A DNA stretch of 64,000 nt from Enterocloster hominis (ex Liu et al. 2021) (GCA_014385265.1 JACRTJ010000027.1:1-64000), one strand, 5' to 3'. Positions 25,780 to 35,257 are shown, counted from the first letter of the stretch. Made by a program: numbers and translations. The notes: generated by a model from the sequence alone, not told the origin.

Positions 25780-26817
25780 TTACTTTCTTCCTTCATCCAT
25801 GCGTTCCAGGACCACCCCATGGGCGATGCCTGGGACGCTTTTTCCTTCATTGAAGCTGACCGTGGAAAGCAGGGCTCCTGTGGGCATAAAAAGGACCCGC
25901 TTCCACTCTCCCTGCTGGATCCGGGGAAGGATATAGCCGCAGAGCACCGCAGCCGAGCAGCCGCAGCCGCTTCCTCCTGCGTGGGTATCCTGGGTGCTGC
26001 CGTCAAAGATCTCAATGCCGCAGTCCATGTACCGGCTTTCGATGTCATGGCCTGCCTTTAAGAGATAATCCAGCAGCAGTCTGCGGCCCACAGTTCCCAG
26101 ATCCCCGGTGATGATCTGGTCATAATATCTCTCGTCCACTCCCAGGTCTTTAAAATTGGTGACAATGGTATCCAGTGCGGCCATGGCCATGGCTGCCCCC
26201 ATGTTCATGGAATCCTTAAAATCCATGTCCACGATCTTTCCTGTGGTGATCCCGGCCACCCGGGCCAGCGGGCTCCCTCCTCCGCCTTTTCCCAGGACCA
26301 CGGCCCCGCAGCCGGTGACGGTCCATGTGGCAGAAAGCGGCCTCTGGTTCCCATACTCCAGGGGGAAGCGGAACTGCTTTTCCGCCGATGCAAAATGGCT
26401 GGAGGCCGTTACCAGCACCCGGTCGGCAAAATCTCCGGCCACGGTCATGGAGCCCAGCTGAAGGCCCTCCCCCATGGTGGAACAGGCCCCGTAGAGCCCG
26501 AACAGGGGGAATTCCAGGTCCATGCTCCCGAAGGAGGTGGCGATCAGCTGGGCCAGGAGATCGCCTCCAAAATAATACCGGATCTCCTCCTTATCCAGCC
26601 CGCTCTTTTCAATGGCCAGCCGTGCGGTCCTGGTCTGGAGCTCGCTTTCCGCCTCCTCCCAGGTCCGTTTCCCCAGCATGGAATCCATCTCGATCCGGTC
26701 AAAATATTTTCCCAGGGGCCCCTCCCCTTCCTTCTTTCCCACCACCGAAGCGGCGGAAAGGATCAGAGGAGGATCTTCAAATAACAGGCTGGCCTTTCCT
26801 CTTTTACTCGTTCCCAT
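25780..26817 (-). CDS. spoVAD: Stage V sporulation protein AD
   Basis: 345 residues with a thiolase/ketosynthase-like fold: FPLFGLYGACSTMGEGLQLG holds the Cys at the usual nucleophile position, ATWTVTGCGAVVLG and AGGSGCGCSAAVL are further family signatures. SpoVAD binds dipicolinic acid and sits on the cytoplasmic-facing side of the SpoVA channel. It is the first gene of a two-gene unit with spoVAE; the usual upstream gene spoVAC is 8.4 kb away behind a terminator. The SD (GATGGA) is weak. Bases 26818-27060 upstream show no gene. Confidence 0.95.
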   Translation of the reverse strand: MGTSKRGKASLLFEDPPLILSAASVVGKKEGEGPLGKYFDRIEMDSMLGKRTWEEAESELQTRTARLAIEKSGLDKEEIRYYFGGDLLAQLIATSFGSMDLEFPLFGLYGACSTMGEGLQLGSMTVAGDFADRVLVTASSHFASAEKQFRFPLEYGNQRPLSATWTVTGCGAVVLGKGGGGSPLARVAGITTGKIVDMDFKDSMNMGAAMAMAALDTIVTNFKDLGVDERYYDQIITGDLGTVGRRLLLDYLLKAGHDIESRYMDCGIEIFDGSTQDTHAGGSGCGCSAAVLCGYILPRIQQGEWKRVLFMPTGALLSTVSFNEGKSVPGIAHGVVLERMDEGRK

Positions 26818-27063
26818 ATTTCCATCGCCTTTCCATTTCGATTCTTTATCTTCCAGTATTCCCGGCTTTCATGGAAAATATGTCCCGGAGGAGCTGAACC
26901 GTATTCTGGCAGACGTATAAAGGAGATCGGACTTCCAGGCTTTTCATTACAGACATGATGTGTTTTTCAAATGCCCCATCAACATATAAAACTTATACGC
27001 TCATTTTACCACAAAAAATAAATTTACAGCCAGAGTCTATTGTAATGAATCAAAGGGAAAACG
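26818..27063. other. Intergenic stretch upstream of spoVAD, no gene seen
   Basis: About 250 bases with no convincing reading frame, tRNA or repeat on either strand. It must hold the promoter for spoVAD; sporulation-sigma boxes are too degenerate to call by eye. Confidence 0.5.
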
Positions 27064-27111
27064 GCATAGAAAAGCCCTGGGGCCCTTCCACAAGGAGGAC
27101 ACCCCAAGGCT
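27064..27111 (-). terminator. Terminator of the peptide-binding lipoprotein gene
   Basis: AGCCTTGGGG pairs with CCCCAGGGCT with one mismatch (27073-27111) and TTTTCTAT follows on the minus strand. Confidence 0.75.
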
Positions 27112-27147
27112 GGCTCTTTTCTGTGTCTGGCTGTATTGGGAAACTTC

Positions 27148-28746
27148 CTATTCCCAGCTCATTTTGTGATAATATGTAGATCCTGCTGCGTTGATGTTGA
27201 AGCCCTTCAGGCCCTTCTTATACGCACGGATATTGTTTCTTACGAACAGGGGAGCCTGCGGGCAAAGCTCATTGATCGCGTCGCTCAGCTCTGTGACTGC
27301 CTTCTCGTTCTCCTCCGGATCCAGGGTCGCCTGAACCTTCTCGATCAGGGCGTCGATCTCCGGATTGTTAAGCCTGGTCTTATTGGAGCCGTTGATGGAC
27401 ATGGAGTGGTAAACGCCCTGGGAAAATGCCAGAACAGAGGAGGCTGTGTAGTTTCCAATGGCTGCCTGGTAATCTCCCGTTGCGGTCACATCCAGATATG
27501 TGGCCAGGTCCATGGACTCCAGGGTGGTCTCGATCCCCAGATTTTCCTTCAGACAGCTCTGGATCACCTGGCCCTGGCGGAGCTTCATATCGTCAGAGCA
27601 GATGATAGCGAAGCCGCAGTCAGCCGGATCCAGGCCGGAGGCTGCAAAATATTCCTTGGCCTTTTCCACATCGTAGGTCATGGCTCCCGTGTCGGTAACG
27701 CCGTTGAAGCAGCCGGGAAGCATGGAATCGCTGACGCTTCCGGTTCCCTGTAAGGATACCTGGATCACAGCCTCTTTATCGATGGCGGAGGCGATGGCTC
27801 TTCTGAAATCTGCATTATTAAAGGGAGCGATCTCATTGTTGACCATCATCCACTGATGGGTGGTTCCTGCCTCGTTGAACACTTCCAGATCCGGATCTTC
27901 CATAAGACGGGTAAGGTCTGTGGTCTCCACGTCTACCACCAGATCCACCTCTCCGGTCTCCAGGGCCATGGTACGGGAAGAGCCCTCCGGGATCACCTTC
28001 CAGATCACATGCTTGATGGGAGCTACGCCGCCCCAGTAATCCTCAAAGGCCTCGTATTCGATGCTCTCGCCCTTCTTCCATTCCACCAGCTTATATGGGC
28101 CGGTTCCGATGGGCTCTTTATTGAAGTCGTGGCCGCTCTCGATCAGATCTGCCGGAAGGACTGCGTTTCCATGGTGGCAGAGGTCATAAAGGAGGCCGGA
28201 CTGGGGCCCGTCTGTGGTGATCTTGATGGTATAGTCATCCACGATCTCTACTGTACCGGTGGACTGGCCGTACTGGGAAACCTGTGGGGATTCCTTACAG
28301 AGATCCAGGGATGCCTTCACGTCTCTGGCCTTCATTTCCTGTCCATTATGGAATTTCACGCCTTTTCTTAAATGGAACAGCCACTCCGTATCGCTTACGA
28401 TTTCGTAGCTCTCGCACAGGGAGGGCTGGGGAGAAAGATCGTCTCCGGTGGAGAACAGGCGGTCATGGGTCATGGTATTCAGATAATCTCCCGCCGTTGC
28501 GTTATGCAGATGTGTGGTCATGCTGGGTGTTTCATTGGCTGTGGCGATGATCAGCGTATCCTTTGCAGCAGCGCTGCTGTCCTCGGTCTTTCCAGCTTCC
28601 TGGGACTCTCCGGCTTCGGTCTTCTCCGTTTCGGCGGAGGCGCTTTCACCCTCCTTGGGAGCAGGACTTCCGCAGCCTGTAAATAAACCTGCTGCCATTG
28701 TCAGTGCCAGAGCAGACGCAAGTCTGCGCATCTGTTTTTTCCTCAT
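27148..28746 (-). CDS. Peptide/nickel-type ABC transporter substrate-binding lipoprotein (orphan)
   Basis: 532 residues from the ATG at 28746 (SD AAAAGGAGAACG). The signal MRRLASALALTMAAGLFTGC ends in a lipobox Cys, followed by an Ala/Glu-rich linker to about residue 62. The domain is SBP family 5: LRKGVKFHNGQEMKARDVKA, YTIKITTDGPQSGLLYDLCH, GTGPYKLVEWKKGESIEYEA and NADFRRAIASAIDKEAVIQ are the standard motifs. Such proteins bind oligopeptides or nickel for import. No permease or ATPase of that importer lies in the window, so it works with a distant transporter or as a sensor. It has its own promoter and terminator. Confidence 0.92.
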   Translation of the reverse strand: MRKKQMRRLASALALTMAAGLFTGCGSPAPKEGESASAETEKTEAGESQEAGKTEDSSAAAKDTLIIATANETPSMTTHLHNATAGDYLNTMTHDRLFSTGDDLSPQPSLCESYEIVSDTEWLFHLRKGVKFHNGQEMKARDVKASLDLCKESPQVSQYGQSTGTVEIVDDYTIKITTDGPQSGLLYDLCHHGNAVLPADLIESGHDFNKEPIGTGPYKLVEWKKGESIEYEAFEDYWGGVAPIKHVIWKVIPEGSSRTMALETGEVDLVVDVETTDLTRLMEDPDLEVFNEAGTTHQWMMVNNEIAPFNNADFRRAIASAIDKEAVIQVSLQGTGSVSDSMLPGCFNGVTDTGAMTYDVEKAKEYFAASGLDPADCGFAIICSDDMKLRQGQVIQSCLKENLGIETTLESMDLATYLDVTATGDYQAAIGNYTASSVLAFSQGVYHSMSINGSNKTRLNNPEIDALIEKVQATLDPEENEKAVTELSDAINELCPQAPLFVRNNIRAYKKGLKGFNINAAGSTYYHKMSWE

Positions 28747-28866
28747 ACTCGTTCTCCTTTTCTTTTTCATTTTTATTTGCATGCCGCGACACAATGCACT
28801 TTGTTATAATTTAAAAAATTTATACATTTTGAATTTTTTATTCAAATAATCATTCCTCACTCCATA

Positions 28867-28895
28867 AATATAGCAAATATCAACAAATAAATCAA
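28867..28895 (-). promoter_or_regulatory. Promoter of the peptide-binding lipoprotein
   Basis: TTGATT (28890-28895), 17 bases and TATATT (28867-28872) on the minus strand in a very AT-rich 130-base gap. A long untranslated leader of about 110 bases follows. Confidence 0.55.
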
Positions 28896-28930
28896 GTAAA
28901 TTCTTAAAATTTTTACATTTTTAACAAAAG

Positions 28931-29182
28931 CTATACCTGAAGTGTCTTTTCCAGCGCCAGGGCAAACTGATGCGGACAAGAGTTATTATTATGGCAGTCG
29001 ATCCCCTTACATAAACGGATCAGTTCCTCTGGAGCCCGTCCATCGGCCAGTCTGGCGATCCCCTGGACATTTCCTTTACAGCCGCCGTGAAACTGTACAT
29101 GGTACACCCGCCCGTCTTCCAGATCAAATTCGATTTTACTGGCGCATACGCCTTCAGTTTTATAAACGATATGTTTTTTCAT
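28931..29182 (-). CDS. TSCPD domain protein (TIGR03905 type)
   Basis: 83 residues, starting MKKHIVYKTEGVCASKIEFD. The motif FHGGCKGNVQGIARLADG and the Cys pair ending KGIDCHNNNSCPHQFA identify the small TSCPD family; related C-terminal modules occur in ribonucleotide reductases. The function is unknown, with metal binding or redox roles suggested by the four cysteines. It begins 19 bases after the ABC exporter gene on the same strand with a strong SD (AGGAGGAAAA), so it probably belongs to that transcript. Confidence 0.85.
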   Translation of the reverse strand: MKKHIVYKTEGVCASKIEFDLEDGRVYHVQFHGGCKGNVQGIARLADGRAPEELIRLCKGIDCHNNNSCPHQFALALEKTLQV

Positions 29183-29200
29183 TGTGATTTTTCCTCCTAT

Positions 29201-30925
29201 TTAACAATTCCCGGCCTGCTGCCGGTCATACAGCCTCCTGTATGTTCCACAGGTTTCATACAGGGTGTCGTGATCTCCCTCCCCGCAGACAGTCCCCCGG
29301 TCCAGAACAACGATATGTCCAGCCTGTCGGGCTGCGTTCATATCATGGGTGACGATGACGCAGGACCGGCACTTCCTCTGGTCCCGGATATGGTCCTGGA
29401 CCTCTGACGCATGGACAGGATCCAGATGGCAGACAGCCTCATCCAACAAAAGCACCTCGGGATCCTGGGCCAGCGCTCTTGTGAGTGCAAGCCTCTGCCG
29501 CTCCCCAGCAGAAAAACGGTTTCCCATTTCTCCTGTCTCCGACTGGAATTTCTTTGGAAGCTGGCAGATGAATCCGTAGGAGCAGGCCTGTCTGGCAGCC
29601 GCTTCTATCTGCCCTTCAGAGGGCGACTGGCGGGAGCCATAGACCAGATTACTTAAAAGGGAGCCGGACAGAAGGGGCGAATTCTGGGAGACCATCCGGA
29701 ACCTGCTCCTCCAGTCCCTTAAGCGGAAATCCCCGATCTCCTTTTCCCCCAGTAAGATACAGCCTTCATCAGGAACAAAAAACCGCTCCAGCAGCTGAAG
29801 GACCGTGGTTTTCCCCGAGCCGCTGGGGCCCACGATGGCCGTGGTGGTTCCTGCCGGGACCGTAAACGTAGCACGGGATAAGACAGGCCTGTCCCCATAA
29901 CGGAAAGAAACGTCCTGGAACCGGATATCCTGGCACAGCGTCTCCAGGGAGTCCCCCTTCTGTAAATCCTCGGCCGGTTCCAGAAGAAGCTGTCCAGCCC
30001 GCATACTGGCCCCCTGGGTCTCCTTCAGCGTCTGGTATGCGAAAATATACTGGATCGCAAAGACCGGGAGCATTTCCAGATACATATAAATCGTAATAAA
30101 TTCTCCGGATTCCAGTTCTCCCCGGCTGATCAGAAACCCTCCGTAGATCAGGAAAAGGGCCTTTAAGAAGGCTTCACTGGTATAGATAAACGGCTGGGAA
30201 AAAAGGTTTACCCTGGCCTGATACAGGTCTGCCTCATACTGCCGCCGGGCGGCCTCCCGTCCTTTTTCTAATTCTGTAAGCTCCTCCCCATGGATCCTGA
30301 TACCCCTGATATTGGAAAGCCGCTCCGCAATGACGGCTGTAAAATCAGAAAACCGCTCCTGGGTACGGCAGCTGGCTCTGAAAGCAAAACGTCCCGTCAC
30401 AACGGATACCAGGATCAGCCAGGGAATGACCACAGCCATGGCGGCCACCATCCGTGGACTCATATGGTATACGTTTTTCAGCATAAGGAAAATCGTCCAG
30501 GTATTGGTGAGCACGCCAATGCAGCTGGAGATCCCATAGCTGATTCCGGAGGTATCCTGGGTGATACGGCTGATCAGGGAAGAAGGCTTATACGTCTGAT
30601 ATATGGTCATGGGAAGATATAAAAAATGTTCCCATATTTTTTTCCGAAGGACCCGGTCTGTATGAAGGCTGATCCAGGAGCCGAATACCGTGGAAAAAAA
30701 GGCAAGCAGCATGGAGAAAACCGTGATCCCCACATAATCCGCCAGCAGTCCCTTATCAAAAATCTCTCCCTGCATAATGGCTCCGGTCATCTGTGGAAGA
30801 CGGACTGTGACCATGGAAATGAGAAGGCTAAAAATAAAGTCGGCCAGATACCAGATCCATGGGATCCCGCAGGCAGACAAAATATGGGCCAATGGCTTCC
30901 AGGACTGATCATTTTTTCGTTTCAT
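29201..30925 (-). CDS. ABC exporter half-transporter, permease-ATPase fusion (second of pair)
   Basis: 574 residues: six membrane helices in residues about 15-310 (exporter type I), then an ATPase domain with Walker A GPSGSGKTTVLQLLERF, a divergent signature FSAGERQRLALTRALAQ instead of LSGGQ, Walker B EVLLLDEAVCHLD and the switch His in VIVTHDMNAA. The odd signature and D-loop suggest that one of the two ATP sites of a heterodimer is degenerate. Its ATG overlaps the upstream partner's stop by four bases. Heterodimeric exporters of this type move drugs, lipids or peptides outward; the substrate is unknown. Confidence 0.92.
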   Translation of the reverse strand: MKRKNDQSWKPLAHILSACGIPWIWYLADFIFSLLISMVTVRLPQMTGAIMQGEIFDKGLLADYVGITVFSMLLAFFSTVFGSWISLHTDRVLRKKIWEHFLYLPMTIYQTYKPSSLISRITQDTSGISYGISSCIGVLTNTWTIFLMLKNVYHMSPRMVAAMAVVIPWLILVSVVTGRFAFRASCRTQERFSDFTAVIAERLSNIRGIRIHGEELTELEKGREAARRQYEADLYQARVNLFSQPFIYTSEAFLKALFLIYGGFLISRGELESGEFITIYMYLEMLPVFAIQYIFAYQTLKETQGASMRAGQLLLEPAEDLQKGDSLETLCQDIRFQDVSFRYGDRPVLSRATFTVPAGTTTAIVGPSGSGKTTVLQLLERFFVPDEGCILLGEKEIGDFRLRDWRSRFRMVSQNSPLLSGSLLSNLVYGSRQSPSEGQIEAAARQACSYGFICQLPKKFQSETGEMGNRFSAGERQRLALTRALAQDPEVLLLDEAVCHLDPVHASEVQDHIRDQRKCRSCVIVTHDMNAARQAGHIVVLDRGTVCGEGDHDTLYETCGTYRRLYDRQQAGNC

Positions 30926-32583
30926 AGTAAACTCCTTTCTGGAACAGACGGACCGGATTCCTGTCCTTTCAGTACGATGATCTGATCGGCGTCTTTAACG
31001 GCAGACCTTCTGTGGGCGATGACCAGGGTGGTCCGCCCTTTTCTAAGACGGGCCAGGGCCAGCTCTACCATATATTCTGATTCCGGATCGAGATTTGCAG
31101 TCACTTCATCCAGAAGCAGGATCCTGGGATTTTGAAGAAAGAGCCTGGCAAGGGAAAGCCTCTGGCGCTGGCCGCCGGAAAGCCCGCTGCCATTTTCGCC
31201 CAGCCGTGTCATAAGGCCATGGGGCATGGCGCTGATAAACTCCTCACAGCAGGAGTCCTGTATGGCCCGGCAGAGCTCCTGGTCTGTAACGGGCCTGTGG
31301 ACACCGTAAAGGATATTTTCCCGGATCGTCCCAGAAAAAAGGAAGGGAGCCTGGGGAGCGTAACCGATCATACGCCTCCATTCCTCCAGAGGAAAAGAAG
31401 AAATATCCCTGCCGCCGATCCGGATCATTCCCCGGTCCGGGGTATAAAAGCGTTCCAGAAGCTGGAAAACGGTGGTTTTTCCAGCCCCGCTGGACCCAAT
31501 GAGCGCCGTCATTTTTCCCTCTGCGGCTGTAAAGGTAAGATGTTCCAGGACCGGCTTCTCTCCATAGGAAAACGTCACGTCCCGGAAGCTTATATCCCCC
31601 TGGACAAAGCCTGAATCAGCGGAAGAGCCAGAGGTTTCTGTGGATTCCTCCATAAGCTCCGTGATCCGGCGGACGGCTCCCTGGGCAGACTTGACCGTGG
31701 TCCATATACTCATGATCCTGGAAAAAGAGTTCAGAAGATTCTGGGAGTATAGGTAAAATGCCACCCATACGTCAATGGTGATCTCTTTACGGGAGATCAT
31801 CCACAATCCCAGTCCGATCATGGCTGCCGTATGGATCAGGGAAGCGAGGTTTTTCAGCTGGAGCAGGAGCGTATTGATCAGAGATCTGAAAAAATCCGCC
31901 TGGAACAGCTGGCTGATCCAGCCTGATCCCCGTTTTGTCTCCCATTCTTCTGCACAAAAGCCTTTTACAAGAGCCGGACTGGACAGGATCTCAGACAGGT
32001 GGCCCGTAAGCCCTGCGATCTTTTCCTGGATCTTCTGGTTCCATGAAAACTGGATCCTTCCCTGCCAAACTCCAAGACCATACAGAAACGGTATCATAAC
32101 GGCTTCCAGGGCGGCCAGCTTCCAGTGATAGGAAAACAGGATCCCAAAGGCTCCAAAAAACATATAAAGCGACGATAATACGTTTCCAGGAAGAGTGGCT
32201 GTCAGGTCGCTGAGCTTTGAAGTATCCTGTGTGATGCGGCTGATCAGATTCCCGGATGGCTGGCCGTCGAAAAAAGGGACCGGCAGCCGGAGGATCTGTC
32301 CCCATATCATTTCCCGGAAGCGTAACGTCACCTTCGCACTGGCAGCTGCCAGCACAAACTGGTTTACGGAGGTGACGAACGCCTGGCCAAGGACAACAGC
32401 GGCCACCATGAGGGCCATGGTCTGATTTATGTTTCCCTGCATGATCTGCTGGGTATATGAAGGAAACAGCAGATACAGCTGGCTGGCCGATATGGACAGC
32501 AGCGTATAGAGCAGGATATAAAAATATGGCAGTCTGGCCTGGTGCAGCAGGCAGAAAAATGGTTTCCAGATTGGTTGTTTCAT
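30922..32583 (-). CDS. ABC exporter half-transporter, permease-ATPase fusion (first of pair)
   Basis: 553 residues: six membrane helices in about 15-290, then an ATPase domain with Walker A GSSGAGKTTVFQLLERF, a canonical signature LSGGQRQRLSLARLF, Walker B RILLLDEVTANLD and switch VIAHRRS. It therefore carries the intact signature loop that would complete the partner's ATP site. No peptidase C39 domain is present, so it is not a leader-cleaving bacteriocin exporter. It is preceded by a short terminator (32616-32648) and direct repeats (32692-32722), and lies after a LytTR regulator pair that probably controls it. Confidence 0.92.
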   Translation of the reverse strand: MKQPIWKPFFCLLHQARLPYFYILLYTLLSISASQLYLLFPSYTQQIMQGNINQTMALMVAAVVLGQAFVTSVNQFVLAAASAKVTLRFREMIWGQILRLPVPFFDGQPSGNLISRITQDTSKLSDLTATLPGNVLSSLYMFFGAFGILFSYHWKLAALEAVMIPFLYGLGVWQGRIQFSWNQKIQEKIAGLTGHLSEILSSPALVKGFCAEEWETKRGSGWISQLFQADFFRSLINTLLLQLKNLASLIHTAAMIGLGLWMISRKEITIDVWVAFYLYSQNLLNSFSRIMSIWTTVKSAQGAVRRITELMEESTETSGSSADSGFVQGDISFRDVTFSYGEKPVLEHLTFTAAEGKMTALIGSSGAGKTTVFQLLERFYTPDRGMIRIGGRDISSFPLEEWRRMIGYAPQAPFLFSGTIRENILYGVHRPVTDQELCRAIQDSCCEEFISAMPHGLMTRLGENGSGLSGGQRQRLSLARLFLQNPRILLLDEVTANLDPESEYMVELALARLRKGRTTLVIAHRRSAVKDADQIIVLKGQESGPSVPERSLL

Positions 32584-32615
32584 AAGCGTTGTCTCCTTTC
32601 ATCTGCCCGATCATA

Positions 32616-32648
32616 ACACAAAAGGCCAGATCTTTGGGGGATCTGGCC
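32616..32648 (-). terminator. Terminator-like hairpin before the ABC exporter genes
   Basis: GGCCAGATC (32624-32632) pairs perfectly with GATCTGGCC (32640-32648), with TTTTGTGTT next on the minus strand. It lies only 33 bases before the first ABC gene, so it either ends the regulator transcript or acts as an attenuator of the exporter. Confidence 0.65.
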
Positions 32649-32691
32649 CGAATGGTATAAGGGACGTCATGAAAAGGAAACTGCCGGCCGG

Positions 32692-32722
32692 GTTCAGGAC
32701 AATTTCTGTATGTTCAGGACAA
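32692..32722 (-). promoter_or_regulatory. Direct repeats, candidate LytTR operator
   Basis: GTTCAGGACAA occurs at 32692-32702 and again at 32712-32722, exactly 20 bp apart, on one face of the helix. On the minus strand a TATACC box lies downstream at 32654-32659 with no recognisable -35 element, the usual setting of an activator-dependent promoter. LytTR regulators bind paired direct repeats of about this spacing. The repeats overlap the kinase stop codon. Confidence 0.4.
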
Positions 32723-34271
32723 AGGGTGGTCCCATGATAATGTAAGGCTCTGGATAAAGGTGTCTTCCAACAGGCAGGAATTCAATGCGGCGTTGCGGTA
32801 GGCCTCTAAAAGTTCCTGGACGATGGCCAGGCCTCTTCCCCTCCCGTTTCCTTTGGTACTTTCTCCTGTATGGACTCCTCTCTGCATGGTCTGGCGGGTA
32901 ACAGAATTTCTGATGGTATAGGAGCAGCCATAGGGCTTTCCTGTGATGCGGATCTCGATCATACCTCCAGGGACCAGAAGAGCTTCCTCAATGGCGTTGT
33001 CCATCAGGATCCCAAGGATACGGGTCAGGTCGATGGGATCCATGCCCGCCTGCCACTCTTCGGGAAGGACCTGGACCATCATGGAAATGGATGCCTTCTG
33101 CTGTAAGGCCTGGGAAACCTTCAAAAAGAAAAATGCCCGCAGCGGCTCAGAGGGCAACTGACAGATGGAGGAAAGCAGCTCGCTCTGGCGGATGGTGTCC
33201 TGGGCATAGGGATAGATCCTTTTCCAGAAAAAGTCCTTCATTTCCTGATTTTCACTTTCATTCACGAAATTTCCCATAGTAAAGAAAATATTTTTAATGT
33301 CGTGGCGGATATCCTGCATCGCCGAAAGGGTCCCTCTGAGATTCTGGTAATAGGAAGCGAGACCTTCTTTTTCCAGCTGGCTGAAGGACGCGTAATCTTT
33401 ATAAAAGGCCACCCGGAACAGCAGCCGGAAAAACAGGAGCTGGATCGCCAGGAAAACCAGGCATAAGGCCGGAAATAAGAGAAACACCAGCATATTCTGG
33501 GAGGACATAATGGAAAAGGGCAGGAACATGGCTGTACAAAACGAAAGAATCAGAGCGGAGCATAGAAAATAGTAGGATTCTATGGCCGGATATTTTTTCC
33601 CGAGCTGATTCAGCCTTTCCACGGCATCCCCCAAACGATGGCGCAGAAAGCCAGACAGCTCCTGCTCCCAAAAGCAGATACAGCCCTGTGACGGCGACAA
33701 GCGCCAGCGCATGGTTTCCAAAGGCCTTCTGGAAAAAGGGAACGGCAAAATGGATGGCCAGGAAAAATCCATAGGCGGAAACAGACAGGACCACAAACGA
33801 GAGATAGCAGAAAAACTGGTTCCCCCGGAGGCTGTGAAGGCTCAGTCTGACAGCTGTATGATATGTACAGAAGATCAGCCAGAACAGCCAGAGATGCCCC
33901 AGCAGGACGGAGGTGGAATTGAACAGCCTTGCCGGAAACAGAAAAGCAGCAAAAAGGAACAGGAGATCCTCCGTATGGAATGGGATCAGGTCCAGAAGCC
34001 GGATCTGGACGGTCAGAAGGAATGCAAGAGCCACAGAAAGGAATACTTCCGAATGGATGCTGACCTTCCAGACAAAAAAAAGCTGGAAGAACGGCATCAG
34101 GAATGCGGCTGAAAGCGCCAGCAGTCTGGATCGGAAACGTTTTACAAGAAAAAGGATCCCGCATAAAAAGACAAAATGCAGAGCAAAAATGCCCAGCTCT
34201 TCCAGGACGTCCGGCAGCATCCGGGAAAAGGGCATATGGGAACCCTTGCTTGAAAAGATATCAACAACCAT
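32714..34271 (-). pseudogene. GHKL sensor histidine kinase (AgrC-like), frameshifted
   Basis: Two overlapping frames make up one recognisable kinase. The first (34271 down) encodes the membrane sensor with six helices, ending in a helix AVTGLYLLLGAGAVWLS. The second (down to 32714) continues with RHRLGDAVERLNQLGKKYPA, two further helices, the phosphoacceptor motif DIRHDIKNIFFTMG, the N box LTRILGILMDNAIEEAL and the G box GNGRGRGLAIVQELL. The switch needs one extra base to be skipped near 33640-33690, and the second frame has no SD of its own there. It is thus a broken gene, a sequencing error or programmed slippage. It overlaps the regulator gene by 11 bases. Confidence 0.75.
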
Positions 34272-35025
34272 CGGAAAACTCCTTTCTTCTGATGCAGTAT
34301 CCTGCCATCAGCTTTCTCTTTCCAAAAGCACAGGAGACCGCTTCGCCATTGGAAAGACGGAGCATGCCGTTCTCCAGGGAAAGCACATGGGACTGGTTGA
34401 CCAGTACGGAGCGGTGGCATCTGATAAAGCGGTCCCCCAGCAGCTCCTGTGCGTGATCCATGGTGTCCCGCACTGTGACCGCAGAGCCGTCGAGGGTATG
34501 GTAGCAGATGGAATGGGCAACGGTTTTCACAGAATCCACATAGCAGATATCGTCGATGGGCAGCCGCACTGTTTCGTCGATCCCTAACGGGATCTCGATT
34601 GAGGGCCTGCATCCTCTCTCCTCCTTCCGGGGCGAGGCAAGCGTCAGATAGCGGCTGAATTCACGGACCATTTTCTCATGATCCAGGGACTTTTCAATAA
34701 AGCCAAGGGCCTGTATGCCGCTTTTCAGGATCTCCATCCCCTTATCTGTATGGCTGGTCACAAATACGATCTTTCCCTGGGGATCGGTCTGGTAGATCTG
34801 CCGGACCAGATCGATCCCGTTCAGCTCCTGCCTGCCCAGATCAAAATCCAGGAAATAGAGATAGGTCCCCGGATTTTTCTGTATAAAGCCCAGCAGTTCC
34901 CTGCCCGAAGCGGTAAGGCAGGCGATCCTGGCATTCTGTCCACAGCTTTCTATGGATCGCTTTAGCAGCTCGGAAATAGTATGGAGTGTAAAAGAATCAT
35001 CATCACAGACAATCACAGGGAGCAT
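34261..35025 (-). CDS. LytTR-family response regulator (AgrA-like)
   Basis: 254 residues. The receiver domain (1-125) has the acidic pair VIVCDDD, the phosphoacceptor Asp in YLYFLDFDLG, Thr/Ser in IVFVTSH and Lys in GFIEKSL. The C-terminal LytTR DNA-binding domain (about 150-254) has DICYVDSVKTVAHSICYHT, FIRCHRSVLVNQSHVLSLE and a final SCAFGKRKLM. The pair usually answers secreted peptides. A good SD (GAAGGAGG) precedes the ATG. The gene is first in the regulator-kinase-ABC exporter group and an isolated TATAAT lies about 65 bases upstream without a -35 box. Confidence 0.92.
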   Translation of the reverse strand: MLPVIVCDDDSFTLHTISELLKRSIESCGQNARIACLTASGRELLGFIQKNPGTYLYFLDFDLGRQELNGIDLVRQIYQTDPQGKIVFVTSHTDKGMEILKSGIQALGFIEKSLDHEKMVREFSRYLTLASPRKEERGCRPSIEIPLGIDETVRLPIDDICYVDSVKTVAHSICYHTLDGSAVTVRDTMDHAQELLGDRFIRCHRSVLVNQSHVLSLENGMLRLSNGEAVSCAFGKRKLMAGYCIRRKEFSDGC

Positions 35026-35185
35026 AAAAAACCTCCTTCAGAATAACTGTTTTTATCGGGACCGGCTCCGTCGGACTCCGTTTATTATATCAGAAACCCT
35101 AAAAAATCCTATCTGTTATCCCGAAATTTCTGTCTGATCCTATGTGATCCCTTACCTTTACCGTCTGCCGGTCTTTCCCCAAAAC

Positions 35186-35232
35186 AAAAAAAGATACCGT
35201 AAAAGCAGCGCCGCAGCCGCCTTTGCAGTATC
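35186..35232 (-). terminator. Terminator of the spoIIA-spoVA operon
   Basis: GATACTGCAAA pairs with TTTTACGGTATC around a GC-rich inner part (35193-35232) and seven T follow on the minus strand, 25 bases after spoVAC. Confidence 0.75.
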
Positions 35233-35257
35233 CTTTTTTCCAGCTTCCGTACCCGGA

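Noticed and set aside
33610-34164. 184-residue third frame over the kinase region
   Set aside because: Pro/Ser-rich out-of-frame shadow of the membrane-sensor coding region, without SD or motif.
35026-35185. Extra gene or peptide pheromone between the response regulator and spoVAC
   Set aside because: No short frame with an SD was found; I looked for an AgrD-like peptide because of the LytTR pair and saw none here or between the kinase and the exporter.
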